64,000 nucleotides of DNA, from assembly GCA_964036195.1 (NCBI GenBank), contig OZ038456.1, positions 26,389,792 through 26,453,791 of the forward strand, written 5' to 3'. The stretch comes from Sphaerolaimus hirsutus (taxonomy: Eukaryota; Nematoda; Chromadorea; Monhysterida; Sphaerolaimidae). Of this stretch, positions 1 to 12,288 are shown piece by piece. Position numbers and translations under genes: made by a program. Below the pieces are notes generated by a model. It searched no databases. It was not told the origin of the DNA and saw only the letters and a list, made by a program, of their open reading frames with translations. Numbering within the stretch: the stretch's first letter is position 1; every line of letters starts with the position of its first letter.

Positions 1-560
1 CTTGTTTTGCAGAAATGTTATTGAATTCAGTTTTTTTTTTATGTGAAAAAATAAGGGCTTTTTACTGTGATAATGTGATAATTACAGATACAGGGATGTA
101 ATTTTAAAAAATTATTTAAAGTTTTGAGCATCACAACAATTTCTCCATCATCTTTGAACTTCTATCATGAAACATGGTATCAAATGAAAGAGAAAAAAAA
201 ACTGGACATATATCTGAGACGGATATCATATACAATGTAAAACCAAATTTTTAAAAATATTTATAGTTATAAAATGAATTAATTTTTAAAAATATGTATA
301 ACAGCGCTAAAAATATACAATACAGTCCCAAAAATCAAGCATAATTTTCTGCATCACATGCCGCTTACAGCTTGTCCTACAAATTTGTACTTATTCGACA
401 AAAAAATATTATGTCTGCAGCATTTTACCAGAGTTTTCAAATATGTGTTCTTCCGGAGGAAAAATCGAAAAAAAACAAAGATGGCGGCCGTTTGGCTCAT
501 TACACAGACTGTTTAAATGAATTTGAAAACAAAATAATGGGTTTTCACAGAGGGAACCTT
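1..560. other. AT-rich sequence, no gene seen
   Basis: AT-rich DNA with no supportable coding region. The last 40 bases contain a short copy of the end of a foldback repeat (AAAACCAGCTTGTGTGG) that is seen complete at 28949-29141 and, in a related form, at 47074-47272. Confidence 0.5.
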
Positions 561-576
561 GAAAACCAGCTTGTGT

Positions 577-1522
577 GGGGCCATTGGCGCTTGGCGCCCT
601 TTTTCCGTGGCGCCCTTGGCGCCTGGCGCCCTGCTTTAAAAGGGCGCCAAAAAAGCGCCAGCAGGGTTTCAAGGTGAGCGCTGTGTAAATGAGAAAAATG
701 AACAACACATCCGTGGATGATCTAAATTCGCCGGAAAAATGGGTTTGAGTGGTGGGAATCTTTCGTAGAACGGTTCATAAGATTGATGAAGCAACGGTGC
801 CTGACCGATCAGGTGCCGGTTCCGCAAGTGGAAAAGTTAAGAGTTAAAACTTAAGAGTGGAGTAAAATGATAAATGATAAGAGTAAAGTTAAAAGTTAAG
901 AGTTGAGTAAAATCATTTGTCGTTTTACTCAACTCTTAACTCTTAACTTTACTCATAACTAGTCATTTGTCATTTTACTCTACTCTTAAGTTTTAACTCT
1001 TAACTTTTCCACTTGCGGAACTGGCCCCAGAAGACGAGAAGGATGGACCATCAAACTTGCAAAATCATTGCAAAATGGATTCAAATCATTGCAATTCCGT
1101 TTTTGTCCATTTCAAGGGAACATCAATTTGTCTATTTGAAGTGAATGGATTGTTGTCAAATGACAATTTCCATCGTGTTTGAATTTGTCATGTTGATTTT
1201 GAATAAAAATTTTCTGTTGCTAGTCTTGTTTTTGTTAATTAAATCCTGGAGAACGCGAATTAAGAAGTAAATGCACGTACTAAAGTGCTGTAGAAGCATT
1301 TTTAGCACACACAGGGTGTTGTACGCACCTATTTATACTGGCACCCTTGGCGCCTGGCGCCCTTGTTTTCAAATGGGGCCATGGCGCCCTCTTTCCGTGG
1401 CGCCCTTGGCGCCTGGCGCCCTTTTTCTGTGGCGCCCTTGGCGCTTGGCGCACACTTTCCGAAAGGTGGCATGGCGCCCTTGGCGCCTGGCGCCCTTTTT
1501 TTCTGGCGCTTTTCCATCACTA
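577..1522. mobile_element. GGCGCC-array hAT-like element, copy 1 (left end lost)
   Basis: Arrays of GGCGCC-containing units lie at both ends (about 577-660 and 1340-1510) around a unique core. The right end is CCATCACTA, matching complete copies at 18448-19378 and 15250-17091. The core (about 665-1300) is recognisably the reverse complement of the core at 18700-19150, for example the stretch around the words ATCCGTGGATGATCTAAATTCGCC. No matching TAGTGATGG left terminus is seen, so this copy is probably truncated on the left. It is itself interrupted by the foldback element at 814-1027. Confidence 0.7.
814..1027. mobile_element. Foldback element nested in the GGCGCC element
   Basis: Near-perfect inverted arms running from TTCCGCAAGTGGAAAAGTTA to its complement TAACTTTTCCACTTGCGGAA, with a short loop. 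It interrupts the core of the surrounding element. A relative, with the same TGCCAGTTCCGCAAGTGG start, lies at 44604-44760. Confidence 0.7.
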
Positions 1523-1529
1523 GTGGAGA

Positions 1530-3195
1530 CCACAAACTCTGATTATGTAAACTGGTGGAAAATATAAATGAGAAAATCACTTAATTGTATTTTACAAATC
1601 CCACATGCAAGCTGTTAGGCTTTCATTATGTGTGAGGGTGCCCCCAAGTATTTACTATATATACCCTAGGGGGCGACCCCCTCAGGCCACCCTTGGTGCA
1701 GAAAAAATTGTTTTTCACATTTTTTCTGGTAAATATAAATGAGAATTCCATACAAATTTTTGTTCACGATGAAATTTAAATTTTTAATAATTTTTATTCT
1801 GGACATTTGAGCCCAAAAAGTTTTTTTAGCATTGGTAGATTCACAGTATGTACAACTTTTCCACCCCCTCAGAACCCCCAGAATCCCCACACAATGATGG
1901 CATTGTTGATCAAACTGAAAAAAAATTTTGGACAAAAACATAGGTTTTACAAAGTGGATAATCCACTATCCCAAGCTATTCATGGGGGCCAGAATTGGCT
2001 TGTTCGGTGTCAGGGGCAACATATGGCTGCTCCTGGGCCCCGTTTTTGCCCTCAAATATTTTTTATAGCAAATGATAAAAATGGCTCTATGTAAAGAGAG
2101 CACTTGGGTGACAGCGTGTCCGACGCCTCCAATATCGCCAGACAAATCACAAAATAATTGTGCCCATTTAATGTGGGCACTTATTATCTGTAAAAAATCT
2201 ATGGGGACCAATGGGCAATGTGCCATGTATCTAGTTTGAATGGGCCAGACAAAAAACTAGGTCATGTCCAGAAAGTTGAAAATCATGGTTTTTCAATAAT
2301 GATCGCAATTTGTATTATCACAAAGTTAAAAATAATTGTTGAGCTGGCTTCATAGCACATGTCTGCATCTTGGCAGCCATTTTTATGTGGGGGTAGTGGA
2401 ATGGGGGTCAAAATATACCCACAAATGACCAGCGGGTCAAAATATGGCTTTTGGCAAGCCACAAGGAACTTTTATTTTTTGACAAAGCACCAACACAAGT
2501 GTATTCATTACTTATGTGGTCAGCACACCAAAAAATGGCTGCACACTTTACCGCAACTATATTTTGTGTGGTTTTCTGAAAATTCTCATTTATATTTTCC
2601 GGGAAAAAATTGGCAAAAAACCTTCATCAATCTGTAACAGCAGAACAGGGGGGTGCCATGGGGTGCCACTTGGCATTTATGTAGACAAATGTTGTGGGCA
2701 CCCCCACAACAAATGGTAGCCATATTGGGCTGCACGTTTCCCTGTGAGATTGTTGTGAAAAATGAGGTACCTGATTTCTCATTTATATGTGCCACCAGTT
2801 TATATTGAGTGTATGTACACCACATGAAAAAGCTTCCAAATTAGTTCATAAAAATAACCACAAAGCATAAACAAAAGATGCTGTATCTTGATGCTAAATG
2901 CAGATCAGTAAATCTAGAAATTAATGTTTAATTATTTAGTTTGGTATAAAATGGTGAAACACCTTTGGCTGCGCACATTTTGGTTTGAGAATTTTGCACT
3001 TTCAAAACACCTTGTCAACTTTTCAGGAATTTTTTGTAGTGAATTTATGTAGGGATGTCATATTTGAGTCTTGTTAACACAAATCTGATAGAAATGTTAA
3101 TTGGAACCTGCAATCCTGTTGATTTCTTCACAGGGAGGTTTCAAAATATAAATTTCATGCAGTAAAGTAAAATGTGGTGAATTACCAAATAAGTC
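1530..3195. other. Intergenic, no supportable gene
   Basis: No coding signal that I can defend. Short open frames here have no recognisable domains and no splice context. The sequence includes a G/C-run-rich stretch near 1630-1690 and 2640-2720 that may be old repeat. Confidence 0.4.
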
Positions 3196-3203
3196 CTTCC
3201 AAC

Positions 3204-4609
3204 TAGGGTTGGGAACCCGACCCAACACGACCCGACACGACCCGATACACGCACACTTTTTGGAACCGAAACCCGATACCCTGACCTGACTCTACTACAT
3301 GAACCCGAACCCGATTCCCTGACCTCAATACCCGAACCCGCACTCAATACCCAAACAAATTTCTGACAGTTTAATCTTTCAAGCAGTTTGGAAGCATTGT
3401 GAAACCAACTTCCAGGTGTTTGGTGCAGTTGTAATTTAGACACTTCTAATTGGTTTGTTTCTATTAATTCAGATCTGATTTTATTATAAACCACATGTTT
3501 TCATTCACATTTGGAAAATTTGATTCAATTTAAGACAATTCAGATAGCTGACTTTCCCTTGGCCAAAATGGCTGCCAGATATCTGGGTGCACTTGATTCC
3601 AGTTTTCTCCTCTAAGTGAGTTCAGTTGCATTGGTTCAGTGAGATAGACAGTCTGACTGGGTGCCAGAGTGACTTAGAAAAAGTTGTTTGTTCAATTACA
3701 GAATGTCCACACAGTTGAGTTTGCAACTGTTTTGCTATTAGGCAATGAGAATTCTTATCCTGAGTGTGCCAACGGTTGCACTTTATTGGCATCCTGTGAA
3801 GGCCACTGGAATCCTTCTACCATAAACTAAGATGTTTCAAGCAATGTTGAATTTTTTGGTCGGTTTAGTATTTATATATAGGTATTCTATTTGCCACTGG
3901 TTTTTACCCAACCACCTGAAAAAATATGTTACACCATTCTTCAGGCCTCAGCAGCCATGCTGTGAAACTATGCATCAACAGGTGTAACCATCACTCACTC
4001 TCCAAATAACAGATACATAAAGCTCAAATGCTACAACTGGAAATGATTATCAAGAATCATTGAAACACATTTATTTTAGGTTCGCAGTTAAATGGGTTCA
4101 GCAGTTATTACCCAAGCATGTTGAGATAATTAAATGTTTGGATAATTTCACATGCCAGTTTTAACCCATATTGCTATACTAGCATGTAACTGAGCTGGGT
4201 CTCATCAGTGGCAACTCAGTGAAATATTTAGCATGTCAGTGGCTGTGGGCCAATCTGAATCTACCAAAATGTTTTAACGTTTTTAGGGACCTCAGCCACC
4301 ATAGATAGATACATGACACCATGCTGTATTTGTGTTGTTCAATCCAATACCAGATGATTTTATGGGATCATACCTGATAAACTATTGATTACCTGATACC
4401 TGACAATTTTATTACCTGATACCTGACAATTCAACTACCCGATACCCAACATTTTGACCTGAAAACCTGACCCAATACCCGACCTCAATACCCAAACCCG
4501 AACCTGATACCAGCAAAGTTTTTGGAACTGATACCCGATACCCAACCCGAAATTTTCAGGACCCAATACCCGATACCTGAACCCGAAAATTTTGGAATTC
4601 CCAACCCTA
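3204..4609. mobile_element. Non-autonomous hAT-like element A
   Basis: Terminal inverted repeats TAGGGTTGGG and CCCAACCCTA, flanked by the 8-bp target duplication CTTCCAAC at 3196-3203 and 4610-4617. The 8-bp duplication is the hAT hallmark. Subterminal zones carry many ACCCGA/ACCTGA words on both sides (3215-3350 and 4380-4600). No transposase is present in the 1,406 bp. Confidence 0.85.
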
Positions 4610-4617
4610 CTTCCAAC

Positions 4618-5117
4618 CAGAGTTGTGAAAAAAATACTGAACTTTTTAAAAAGTAAACGTAAACGTAAAGTATTTATTTTTACCCAACTCTGAGTACAGA
4701 AAACGTAAACTATTTTTTAAATACTTTTACACTGCGTAAAACGTGAGTAAACGTAAATACCAGTATTTTTACTCAGGGAAAACGTAAAAGCTAGTATTTT
4801 TTCAATTTTGTACTTTTCAATTTAGAAAAACATAAAGGTGAGTAGAGCAAATGTAGAAGTCATCGCTTTCCCTACCCGTCGCAACTTTGATCATTGCCGC
4901 TGCGATTTTCACAGCTACTTCAATTCGTTTGAATAGTCTTTGCTTGTTTTGCACCCCATTATTGTTTTGGAATTACATTTGCTGTACTCGCGTACTTTCA
5001 AAAAGTACGCGAGTAATTGAGTACCAGGTTTTTGGTGGGAGGAAACGTAAACATATTTATGCAGTACTCGAGTATACGTAAAAGTCGAGTAAACGTAAAT
5101 ACGTTTTAACAACTATG
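4618..5117. mobile_element. Non-autonomous hAT-like element B (500 bp)
   Basis: Starts CAGAGTTGTGAAAA and ends TTTTAACAACTATG. It is flanked by CTTCCAAC at 4610-4617 and 5118-5125, the same 8-bp sequence that flanks element A. The interior is dominated by short AAACGTAAA repeats. It belongs to the family of 13568-14609 and 17458-18219. Confidence 0.85.
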
Positions 5118-5125
5118 CTTCCAAC

Positions 5126-5779
5126 ACACATGGTATGCTAGCATTCAATATCCTACAATACTCCCTTTATTCATTAGTTGATAAATTACAGTAAGATTGT
5201 GACAAACATGCACAAATAATTTCTATTCGGTAGATTCTTTTCACACATAAATTTTTAAGCTCTTTTTAAAGCTTTGAATTCACCATAAAATTTTCTCACC
5301 ATGAACAGCACGATTATCTGCTGAATTCCTTGGTGCAACTATATTCCCTCCTTTAAAATGTCTGCAAATTCTGAGTGACCTGCAATGCCACACAACACGC
5401 TGTGTAGCGTTCTAAAAATCTCTGGGAGATTTATATTTAAAAAATCTCAGAAAATATGATAAAATGGTAATTTAATTACATTTATATTTTTTCTGAGATT
5501 TTTCAGAGAGATTTAATTATATTTTTTATTTCTGTGGGAGAAAATATAAAAAAATCTCTGAAGTCACCTTTTTGAAAAATTTTGCACCAATTTTCATACT
5601 TTTTGCCTATTTTCACCTTCAAATACACTACAATCCATGCTTTTTCCCTTATTTTTGGCTATACATGTGTTTATTTATATACAATGTTCGGCTATTTTAT
5701 ACCCTTTTGTCTTGAAAAAGCTTACATAAAAGCCTATGTGAAATACAGGTTCTGTACTCAAGTAGTTTCAAAATGTATA
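5126..5779. other. Intergenic, AAATCTCT repeat remnants
   Basis: No gene is supported. Inverted AAATCTC/GAGATTT words at about 5405-5570 recur near 7985-8095 and in a related form near 21485-21640. They look like pieces of another element family that I could not delimit. Confidence 0.35.
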
Positions 5780-7330
5780 CCGTATTTCCTCGAAATACCC
5801 CCCCCCCCTCGAAATACCCCCCCCCCTCGTTTGACCCCCCCCCCCCCCTCCCGAGACCACTATAAAACAATCACCCCCCCCCCTCAAAATACCCCCCCCA
5901 GATTGAGTGTAAAGAGAAAGTACATGACAAATACTGAAGTAAAAGTTCTTGTGAAATACACTACTGTGCAGAATAGTTGAGACTTTTCACACATAGAGAA
6001 ACAGTAGGCTGGGGGTCCACTGCACTTTTTTGCTTCCCAATTTCTTGTCCCTTGCAGGATTTTGATGCCGTTTGAGTATGTTGGGGTTTGATGCTGGGGC
6101 TACCACAAAAATATTTTGTTTGCTCAAATAAACCCTCAGGCCCAAGATAAGGGGGGTCTATAAAAAGATGGTCAATAAATATACAAAAAATGGGCAATCT
6201 GGATGAGTGTCCTTGAAGCTTAATAACTCAACCATTTCTAGGCTGATTTGAATCATTCAACACTTCAAATGATCGGGACAACCTGCAGATACTATTTTTG
6301 TGGTCGGTTTAGTGATGTCTAAATACCGTATGTCAATTTGACCCAGTTTTTGAACATGAAAAAATAATAGTTTTGAACATGCTATCATATACTTTAGACA
6401 ACGATGATTCATTTAAAACAAAAATGAGTTCAATATCTCGTTCCAATCAAAAGTTATGGCACTTCAAATTTTTTAATGGTGTCTACATATTTTATGCTTA
6501 TTTTACTGGGGTTTGCAGCATGAAAATTTTGTTATTGAACAGTCTATAACATACTTTAGACAGAGAGAATTTATATGACAAAAACGTTTTTTCAATATCT
6601 CTTTCCAATCAAAAGTTATAGCACTTACAAACTTCCATCTCCATTCCATCCAAAATAATTGCACTATACTCATTCACAGTTGGGCCAACTTTTCTCCCTA
6701 ATAGAGCAAGGCCAAAACCTCAAATTTACACACCAAATAGCCCCACCCAGTAGTATGACTACCCCCAATTCAAAGTTGCTGGTAATGGATGCAAAACTGC
6801 AGCAAAAATTAATAAATGCCACATTTCTATATATGCATCGCCATATGCTGTTCATGCATAGAATGTTTCTTGCTGCACACAGAGCTCAGCGATGCAGGCA
6901 AGCAGTTGCAATGGTGAAAATTTTGTTAAAAAATGAACATAGGAGGTGGATATAGACTTTAAAGTGAGATACTGGGTGGCTACTGCCCAAAACAAGAAAA
7001 GTAACAACTATTCTGAAACATGAACAAACTGAGTTAATATGTTTGTACACTAGGAATATACGCAGATTTGAACTTGAGGGGCGGTCATCCTGGGCATGTG
7101 TAGTCAACCCCCCAGGGTACCCATGTATAGTATCCAAATGTTTTGCACGTCAACCATTTTGAAATTCTGGCAACATTAATCACACAGCGCAAAAAGTCTC
7201 AACTATTCTGCACGGTAGTGTAATACCCCCCTCCTCGAAATACCCCCCCCCCCTCGTTTGACCCCCCCCCCCCCTCTCGGGACCACTATGAAACAATCAC
7301 CCCCCGGGGGGGTATTTCGAGGAAATACGG
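5780..7330. mobile_element. CCGTATTTCCTCGAAATAC foldback element with an internal insertion
   Basis: Left arm CCGTATTTCCTCGAAATACC with C-runs, right arm the complementary GGTATTTCGAGGAAATACGG, flanked by TA on both sides (5778-5779 and 7331-7332). This is one of at least ten copies of the family in the window (others near 12289, 16410, 23019, 32450, 34196, 42670, 44169, 45862 and 47689). The interior is taken up by the Tc1-like element at 5959-7220. Confidence 0.8.
5959..7220. mobile_element. Tc1/mariner-like element (TA duplication), no transposase
   Basis: Inverted termini CACTACTGTGCAGAATAGTT and AACTATTCTGCACGGTAGTG, flanked by TA at 5957-5958 and 7221-7222. Such termini and TA duplication are typical of Tc1/mariner. 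The 1,262-bp interior lacks a transposase frame; the longest open frames are about 100 codons and carry no recognisable catalytic motif. It is nested in the foldback element at 5780-7330. Confidence 0.75.
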
Positions 7331-7467
7331 TATGTAATTGTGAGTACAGGTACTTTCTTCAGAGACATGTGAACATATTTACTCATTAAACTCAGTAAAC
7401 TTGATAATACATAATTTTTGAGTAAACATAAATATGTTTCAGCAACTTTGGCAAAACAAGATAAAGG

Positions 7468-7809
7468 TTGAATGGTCAAATGGGTGAAAGTGAAAATTCA
7501 GTTAATTCTGAGGTTTCAGAGGGTGATGTCATGTGTTGTTTGGGAAGTTCTGCAGCCAGAACCATCAAGCAATGCACCATTATCATCATCACGCACCAGT
7601 TCCTTCACAATTCGCAGTTTATGATATTTTTGTGCAAGTTGGTTGAAATGAATGCCCGACATTTTGCACTGAACATACTCTGTATACCTACAAGTGCTGA
7701 TCGTGCTGAGCAGCTTTTCAGTCAGTCTTCAGTTGTGACAAATATGTGTTTAAATTTGAGTGGGAAGACTTTTTGGCATAATATGTTTTTGAAAATAGTG
7801 ATGAAGTAA
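7468..7809 (+). pseudogene. Relic of a hAT transposase C-terminal (dimerisation) region
   Basis: The 113-codon frame contains LCIPTSADRAEQLFSQSSVV at about residues 71-90. This resembles the hATC motif in which a short Leu-Cys-Ile-Pro stretch is followed by a Ser/Ala-rich segment with E-x-x-F-S. The rest of a transposase (BED finger, RNase-H-like catalytic core) is absent upstream, where the sequence is the end of a foldback element. I read it as a decayed fragment, probably the source family for one of the many hAT-like elements nearby. The call rests on one motif. Confidence 0.45.
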
Positions 7810-8913
7810 CATTTGTGACCTTTGATAGTTTCACTTGACTCTATTTGAAAATTATATCTTTGTTTCTGTGGTTTGTAATTTCAAATAAAACTGTTTAAGC
7901 AACACATAATAGCTTATTGAATACATATTTACTGTGTGTTGCCCAAACACCTTGAAATATCAAATAAAAGTAAAATTCCAACAGGGAGATTTTTTGAGAT
8001 TTTTTTCAAGCATGGGAGATTTTCTCGGAGATTTAATTATATCATCTAAATGACGAGAGATTTAATTATATTTTATTTTTAGAGAGATTGGTGCAGTGTC
8101 CACTTTTTTGGCTTTAGCCATTTTTATACATTTGAGATATACTTCTTTTTGGTGGCCACGGGCCCACTAAGATATGTATTTATAATAAATATGAACAATG
8201 ATGTCATTATTCAGAAAACTGTATAGTGTGTACTCCACAAAGTACTTATACCTTTTTCATAACAAAAAAGTATAACATAAAATCAAAAATCAACAATCAA
8301 ATGTATTAAGAATTGTTTAATAGGAATATAATTATGAAAATCATCTAAATATGAATAAAATAAAATAAAAAGTGTCAATAGTAAAAAAATATAACAACAA
8401 CAAACAAACAATAATATGTGAAAACTCAGCAAAAGTTGAAAGTTAAATACAACACTAAATAAACATAGAGTAAAAATAAGAGTAAATAATAATAAGTAAG
8501 AGTAAAAAGAAGCAAATTTTTAAAATAATTTAATTTTACATCAAAATGAAATTAAAATATTAAAAATGACAAATGAAAATGAAAACATAAAATTTGAAGT
8601 TAAATACCAATATAAATAAACAGAGTAAAAAGAATCAAATTTTAAAAAATAATTGAATTGCAGATAAAAATTAATTAAAATACTAAAAATGACAAAAGAA
8701 CATGAAAAATAAAATTGTTAAAAAAATTAAAATAAAAAAAATAATAATAAATAACATAGATAAATGAAAAAGCATTAAAAGAATGCAATGGAAAAGTTTA
8801 AAAAATAATTTTATGAAATAAAAAAATTATTATAAAAAAAATAACATAAAAGTAAAAGCAATACAAAAATAAAAATTTTATTCAAATTAAATTAAAATAA
8901 ATTCAATATAATG
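7810..8913. other. Strongly AT-rich stretch, no gene
   Basis: About 8200-8900 is very AT-rich with AAATAAAAT/TAAAAAT words and no coding potential. Nothing else is recognisable. Confidence 0.5.
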
Positions 8914-9640
8914 ATGTGATGAAGCCACCGGAGTTAGCGACCTCTGCCACCGATTCTGGCAACTCCAAGACCATATTGAGCGACGGTCTTTAGAGTGGTT
9001 GGATTTTCCTTGTAGCCAAAATGTTCACTTGTCAGCAGCCAATTGCGTTTATTTCGTTGTTGTGTGTTGGAAAGGGGTTCGAGATTATTTCAGGTACTTT
9101 ATTGTTGATCAGAAACAGCACAAATACAAAAGCGCAAAGTTAGCAAGCTTCCTAGTCAAAGTTTCTATTGCTAACTTATTTATTTCATGAGGTCAATTTC
9201 AGACTGAGGTAAAAACTCTCAAAGTTGCAGAAACACGGAAATCTGTATAGAAAACCTAGCTACAATATTTTCCTAAATATAATGCATAAAATGATGCACT
9301 TTTAGCCTAAACAGTAGGCTTACGCAGCGCGCGCATATATTCGAATTATGGTACAGAAATACAGCGTACAAATTGGGTGAAAAAGAAATCATTAATCTTG
9401 TGGGGCGCGAAATCGGCAAACTTGGGTGAGTTACTAATCTATTCCAATTTGTCAGAAAGCACTGACACATTTTGGAAACTAATTTGATAGAGTTGGAAAC
9501 TGTAAATAGTGTTGCAAACTGTTCCTAATGATATAAGTAGAGCAGAGTACATATTGAATACTTTGTCAATCACTTCCGGAAAACGTAAAATTAATAAATG
9601 AGCAAATTGGGGTTTAATTGAGGTAAATGGGTGTCATGAT
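8914..9640 (-). repeat. Decayed BEL-type LTR fragment, minus orientation
   Basis: Read as reverse complement, this stretch aligns by eye with the 3' half of the intact LTRs at 50037-51328 and 61301-62592. Shared landmarks are TGTGATGAAGCCACC at 8915 (complement of the LTR end), the GTACTTTATT zone near 9095, GGCAAACTTGGG near 9415 and CATTTACCTC as its complement near 9622. Divergence is high with many indels, so it is an old solo LTR or LTR piece of a related family. Confidence 0.65.
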
Positions 9641-9699
9641 CAAATTAGGCCACTCAATGCAAATGTCATCATATTAGAGTAGATGGTGCCACTCAATGC

Positions 9700-9970
9700 A
9701 AATGATGCTGTTTTATAGTAGATTGCGCCACTCTAGAAAATGGGTTCATTTTGGAGTAGATGGCACCACTCAATGAAAATGGCACCATTTTGGAGTAGAT
9801 GGCCCCAATCCATAAAAATGGTGCTATTTTGGAGTAGATGGACCCACTCAATGAAAATGGCACCATTTTGGAGTAGATGGTGCCACTCCTTGAAAATGGT
9901 GCCATTTTGGAGTAGATGGCAGCAATCCATAAAAATGGCACCATTTTGGAGTAGATGGCGGCACATCATA
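9700..9970. repeat. Minisatellite, about 39-bp unit, roughly seven copies
   Basis: The words ATTTTGGAGTAGATGG recur at spacings of about 37-39 bp from 9749 to 9955, separated by CACTCAATGAAAATGGCACC or close variants. Less regular copies precede it from about 9640. The repeat leaves all frames open, which explains spurious open frames on both strands. Confidence 0.9.
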
Positions 9971-10717
9971 AAAAGGCAAAATTTGCAGCAGCCACTGCAT
10001 AAAATGGCATAATTAGAAATCATAATGGTTGAAAACCCCCATAGTGGCAGTATCTCATCAAGCAGCACTAATGCGCGTTTTACACAAAACACGCAAAGTT
10101 GAAAAACTTTTCTAAATCTTGACCAAAATTGGTAAAATTGGGCTCATTTGAAAGCCCATTGTCCCCACGCACATCAACAATTTTTTTTATTCCCTTGTTT
10201 GTAGTTTATTTTTTAACTTATTCATGTTTGAAGATTTCAAACCACTACAATCCAAAAGTGGGCAGAGTTTTGACAAAAAAATTTTGAAAATAAAAAATTG
10301 CATCAAATGCTCTTTCAAATGTGCCATTACCCATAAAAATCGGTTGAGTAGCAAAGAAGTTATTACACTGAGTATCACGGGACAACAACAAGAATGCCAC
10401 CTCAGAAAGAATCTTGAATAACTTTTTGCTAACTCAACCAATCAGTCTGAAAATTAGAGACGGAGTACTTCCCGACACGGGCTTTCCAACGGTGTAATCG
10501 GTTTTCTCATAGCTTATGGCATTCTGGAGTTATTTCGATTTCAATCTCCGATTTTGCTGTCTCTGAGCATATTATGGGTGGGTCGCTTGCGCCCTCCCTT
10601 GGCAGCGAGGGATGGCGCTGGCGCGCCCACCCGATTTATGCAGTGTACAGTGCATTTACCTCTATTGCACCACGCTCTGGACGAGAAAAATGCATTTCAT
10701 GCACTTTTAGTCATGAG
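9971..10717. other. Intergenic, no supportable gene
   Basis: No recognisable coding region. A GC-rich patch at about 10570-10640 (with GGCGCTGGCGCG) is loosely self-complementary and may be a fragment of the GGCGCC family. Confidence 0.35.
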
Positions 10718-11575
10718 TAGGGTGTCAACTTTCCATTTTTCAATTTCTGTTTACATTTCCTGAAGGCAAACAATTTCCGTTTTGTTTTCTGATTTTCTGC
10801 TGCAATTTCTCTTTTCATTTACATTTTTTCTTCACATTTGTTATATTCTAGCTCATCATTCTGTTTATACATGATGTCGCCAACATTTCTCCAAACTCTA
10901 TCTAAGCTTTATATAGCGTGGTAATTTTTGTTTCAATTCACTCAAAACAACACCTTTGCATTTCATATTTTCCAGTTTTCATTTTGTACCACTTCATTTT
11001 TTTTGTATCCAAATTAAATGAAATCTAAAAAAGTTCCTCCAATTGTAGAGATTGTGACTGCAATGTGTATTGTGACTGTATTGTGACTGTACAGAGTGTG
11101 TTGTGGAGAATTTTCATGTACAATTTGTTTTAAATTTTTTTCGTAGGTTTATGAAGAATATTTAGGTTAAAACGTCAATTATGTTGTAATTAAGTTCATG
11201 TAAGCAATATTAGGCTTATCTGATGCGCAATAATTTTCTCATTAAGAATAAATATAGTTTGATATAGTTAAAATGAGTTTTACAAAAGTAAATGGATCAT
11301 AAAAACCTCACATTTTATGCAAGCCACATGCTTATTTAGCCCAGCATCCGGAAAAAGAAAATGTATCCTATTTAGGTAGCCGCTCACGTTTGCCATTATG
11401 AACCTCGTATTTAGGTGAGCAATTGAATAATAGCCCAGCGCCCAGTTATTGCCATTATATTTGTCCCAGTTATTGCCATTATATTTCATTTTTAAATTGT
11501 CTCATTCCCGGCAACTGTAAATTTTGATTCCATTTCCCAACTTTCTGTTTTCCGCAAAAAGTTGTTGACACCCTA
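10718..11575. mobile_element. hAT-like element, TAGGGTGTCAAC termini
   Basis: Termini TAGGGTGTCAACTTT and AAAGTTGTTGACACCCTA are inverted. The flanking octamers GTCATGAG (10710-10717) and GTCAAGAC (11576-11583) agree at six of eight positions, consistent with an aged 8-bp duplication. The interior contains a BEL LTR-like stretch (11140-11420). Confidence 0.65.
11140..11420 (+). repeat. Decayed BEL-type LTR fragment, plus orientation
   Basis: Resembles the U3-side segment of the intact LTR around 50235-50435: TTTAGGTTAAAA, then TTAGGCTTATC, AATTTTCTCAT, TTTACAAAAGT and a terminal AGCCCAGC/AGGCCAGC landmark occur in the same order. Heavily diverged; orientation is opposite to the fragment at 8914-9640. 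Confidence 0.55.
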
Positions 11576-11744
11576 GTCAAGACCCCGAAACGCAATTAGG
11601 CATTTTGAATATTACACATTTTTCTTTGATGTTGTTTTCTCTGAACTTTACAAAACATGACCTAGACACCAAGAAAAACCTACTCATAAAATTGGGTACC
11701 ACCGTCCGCAGCACCATCGCCATCCATGTCAGCTATCATTACGC

Positions 11745-11945
11745 TAGGGGCACTCCCAAGCCCTGTGAAAAGCCCTGCAAAATGTCAAATGTCATGCAAA
11801 GTGTCAAATGTCATGGAAAATGTCCTGCAAAAGGGCAACCGAGTTGCCATTTTGCAGGGCATTTTACATGACTTTTGACACTTTGCATAGCATTTGACAC
11901 TTTACAGGGCTTTTTTACAGGGTATGGGATTGGCACCAGGAGTGC
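11745..11945. mobile_element. Palindromic repeat, CCCTGTAAAATGTCAAATG family
   Basis: Long inverted arms made of GCAAAATGTCAAATGTCATG-type words, meeting near 11845 at GTTGCCATTTTGCAGGGCAT. Family members at 20577-20710, 21645-21826, 22655-22778, 24534-24695 and 45100-45415 share the outer GCACTCCCAGACCCTGTAAA end. No coding content. Confidence 0.75.
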
Positions 11946-12288
11946 CCATTGCTCCATTCTTTCTGAGACCATACTCCTAGTAGAACAGCCTCACCTGAAG
12001 GAAACAGATTTTCAAAATGAAAATTGCATAAATTTAAAAAATTTAAAATTTCAAAAAAATACTCCACTTACAGCTAAAATATTTTAGATTTTTGAGGGTA
12101 AGTAAGCGGAGAATTGCATATATCATTGTTGTGTGGAATTGAGTCGTTGAAACCATGATCGTACAGAGTTTTTATAATTGATGTTGTTTTTCTGGTAAAC
12201 CGACTAATTGTGGATAGCCATTAGAATTTCATTAATTATGTCTAGGCTGTTGAAAGGTTTTTGAACGAAATTTATAAGGGTATCATTA

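Noticed and set aside
9700-9970. Possible CRISPR array
   Set aside because: The 39-bp period is a continuous tandem repeat without unique spacers, in an animal genome.
9693-10092. Repetitive open frames on both strands with a 13-residue period
   Set aside because: Produced by the 39-bp minisatellite, whose unit is a multiple of three; no start, splice or domain support.
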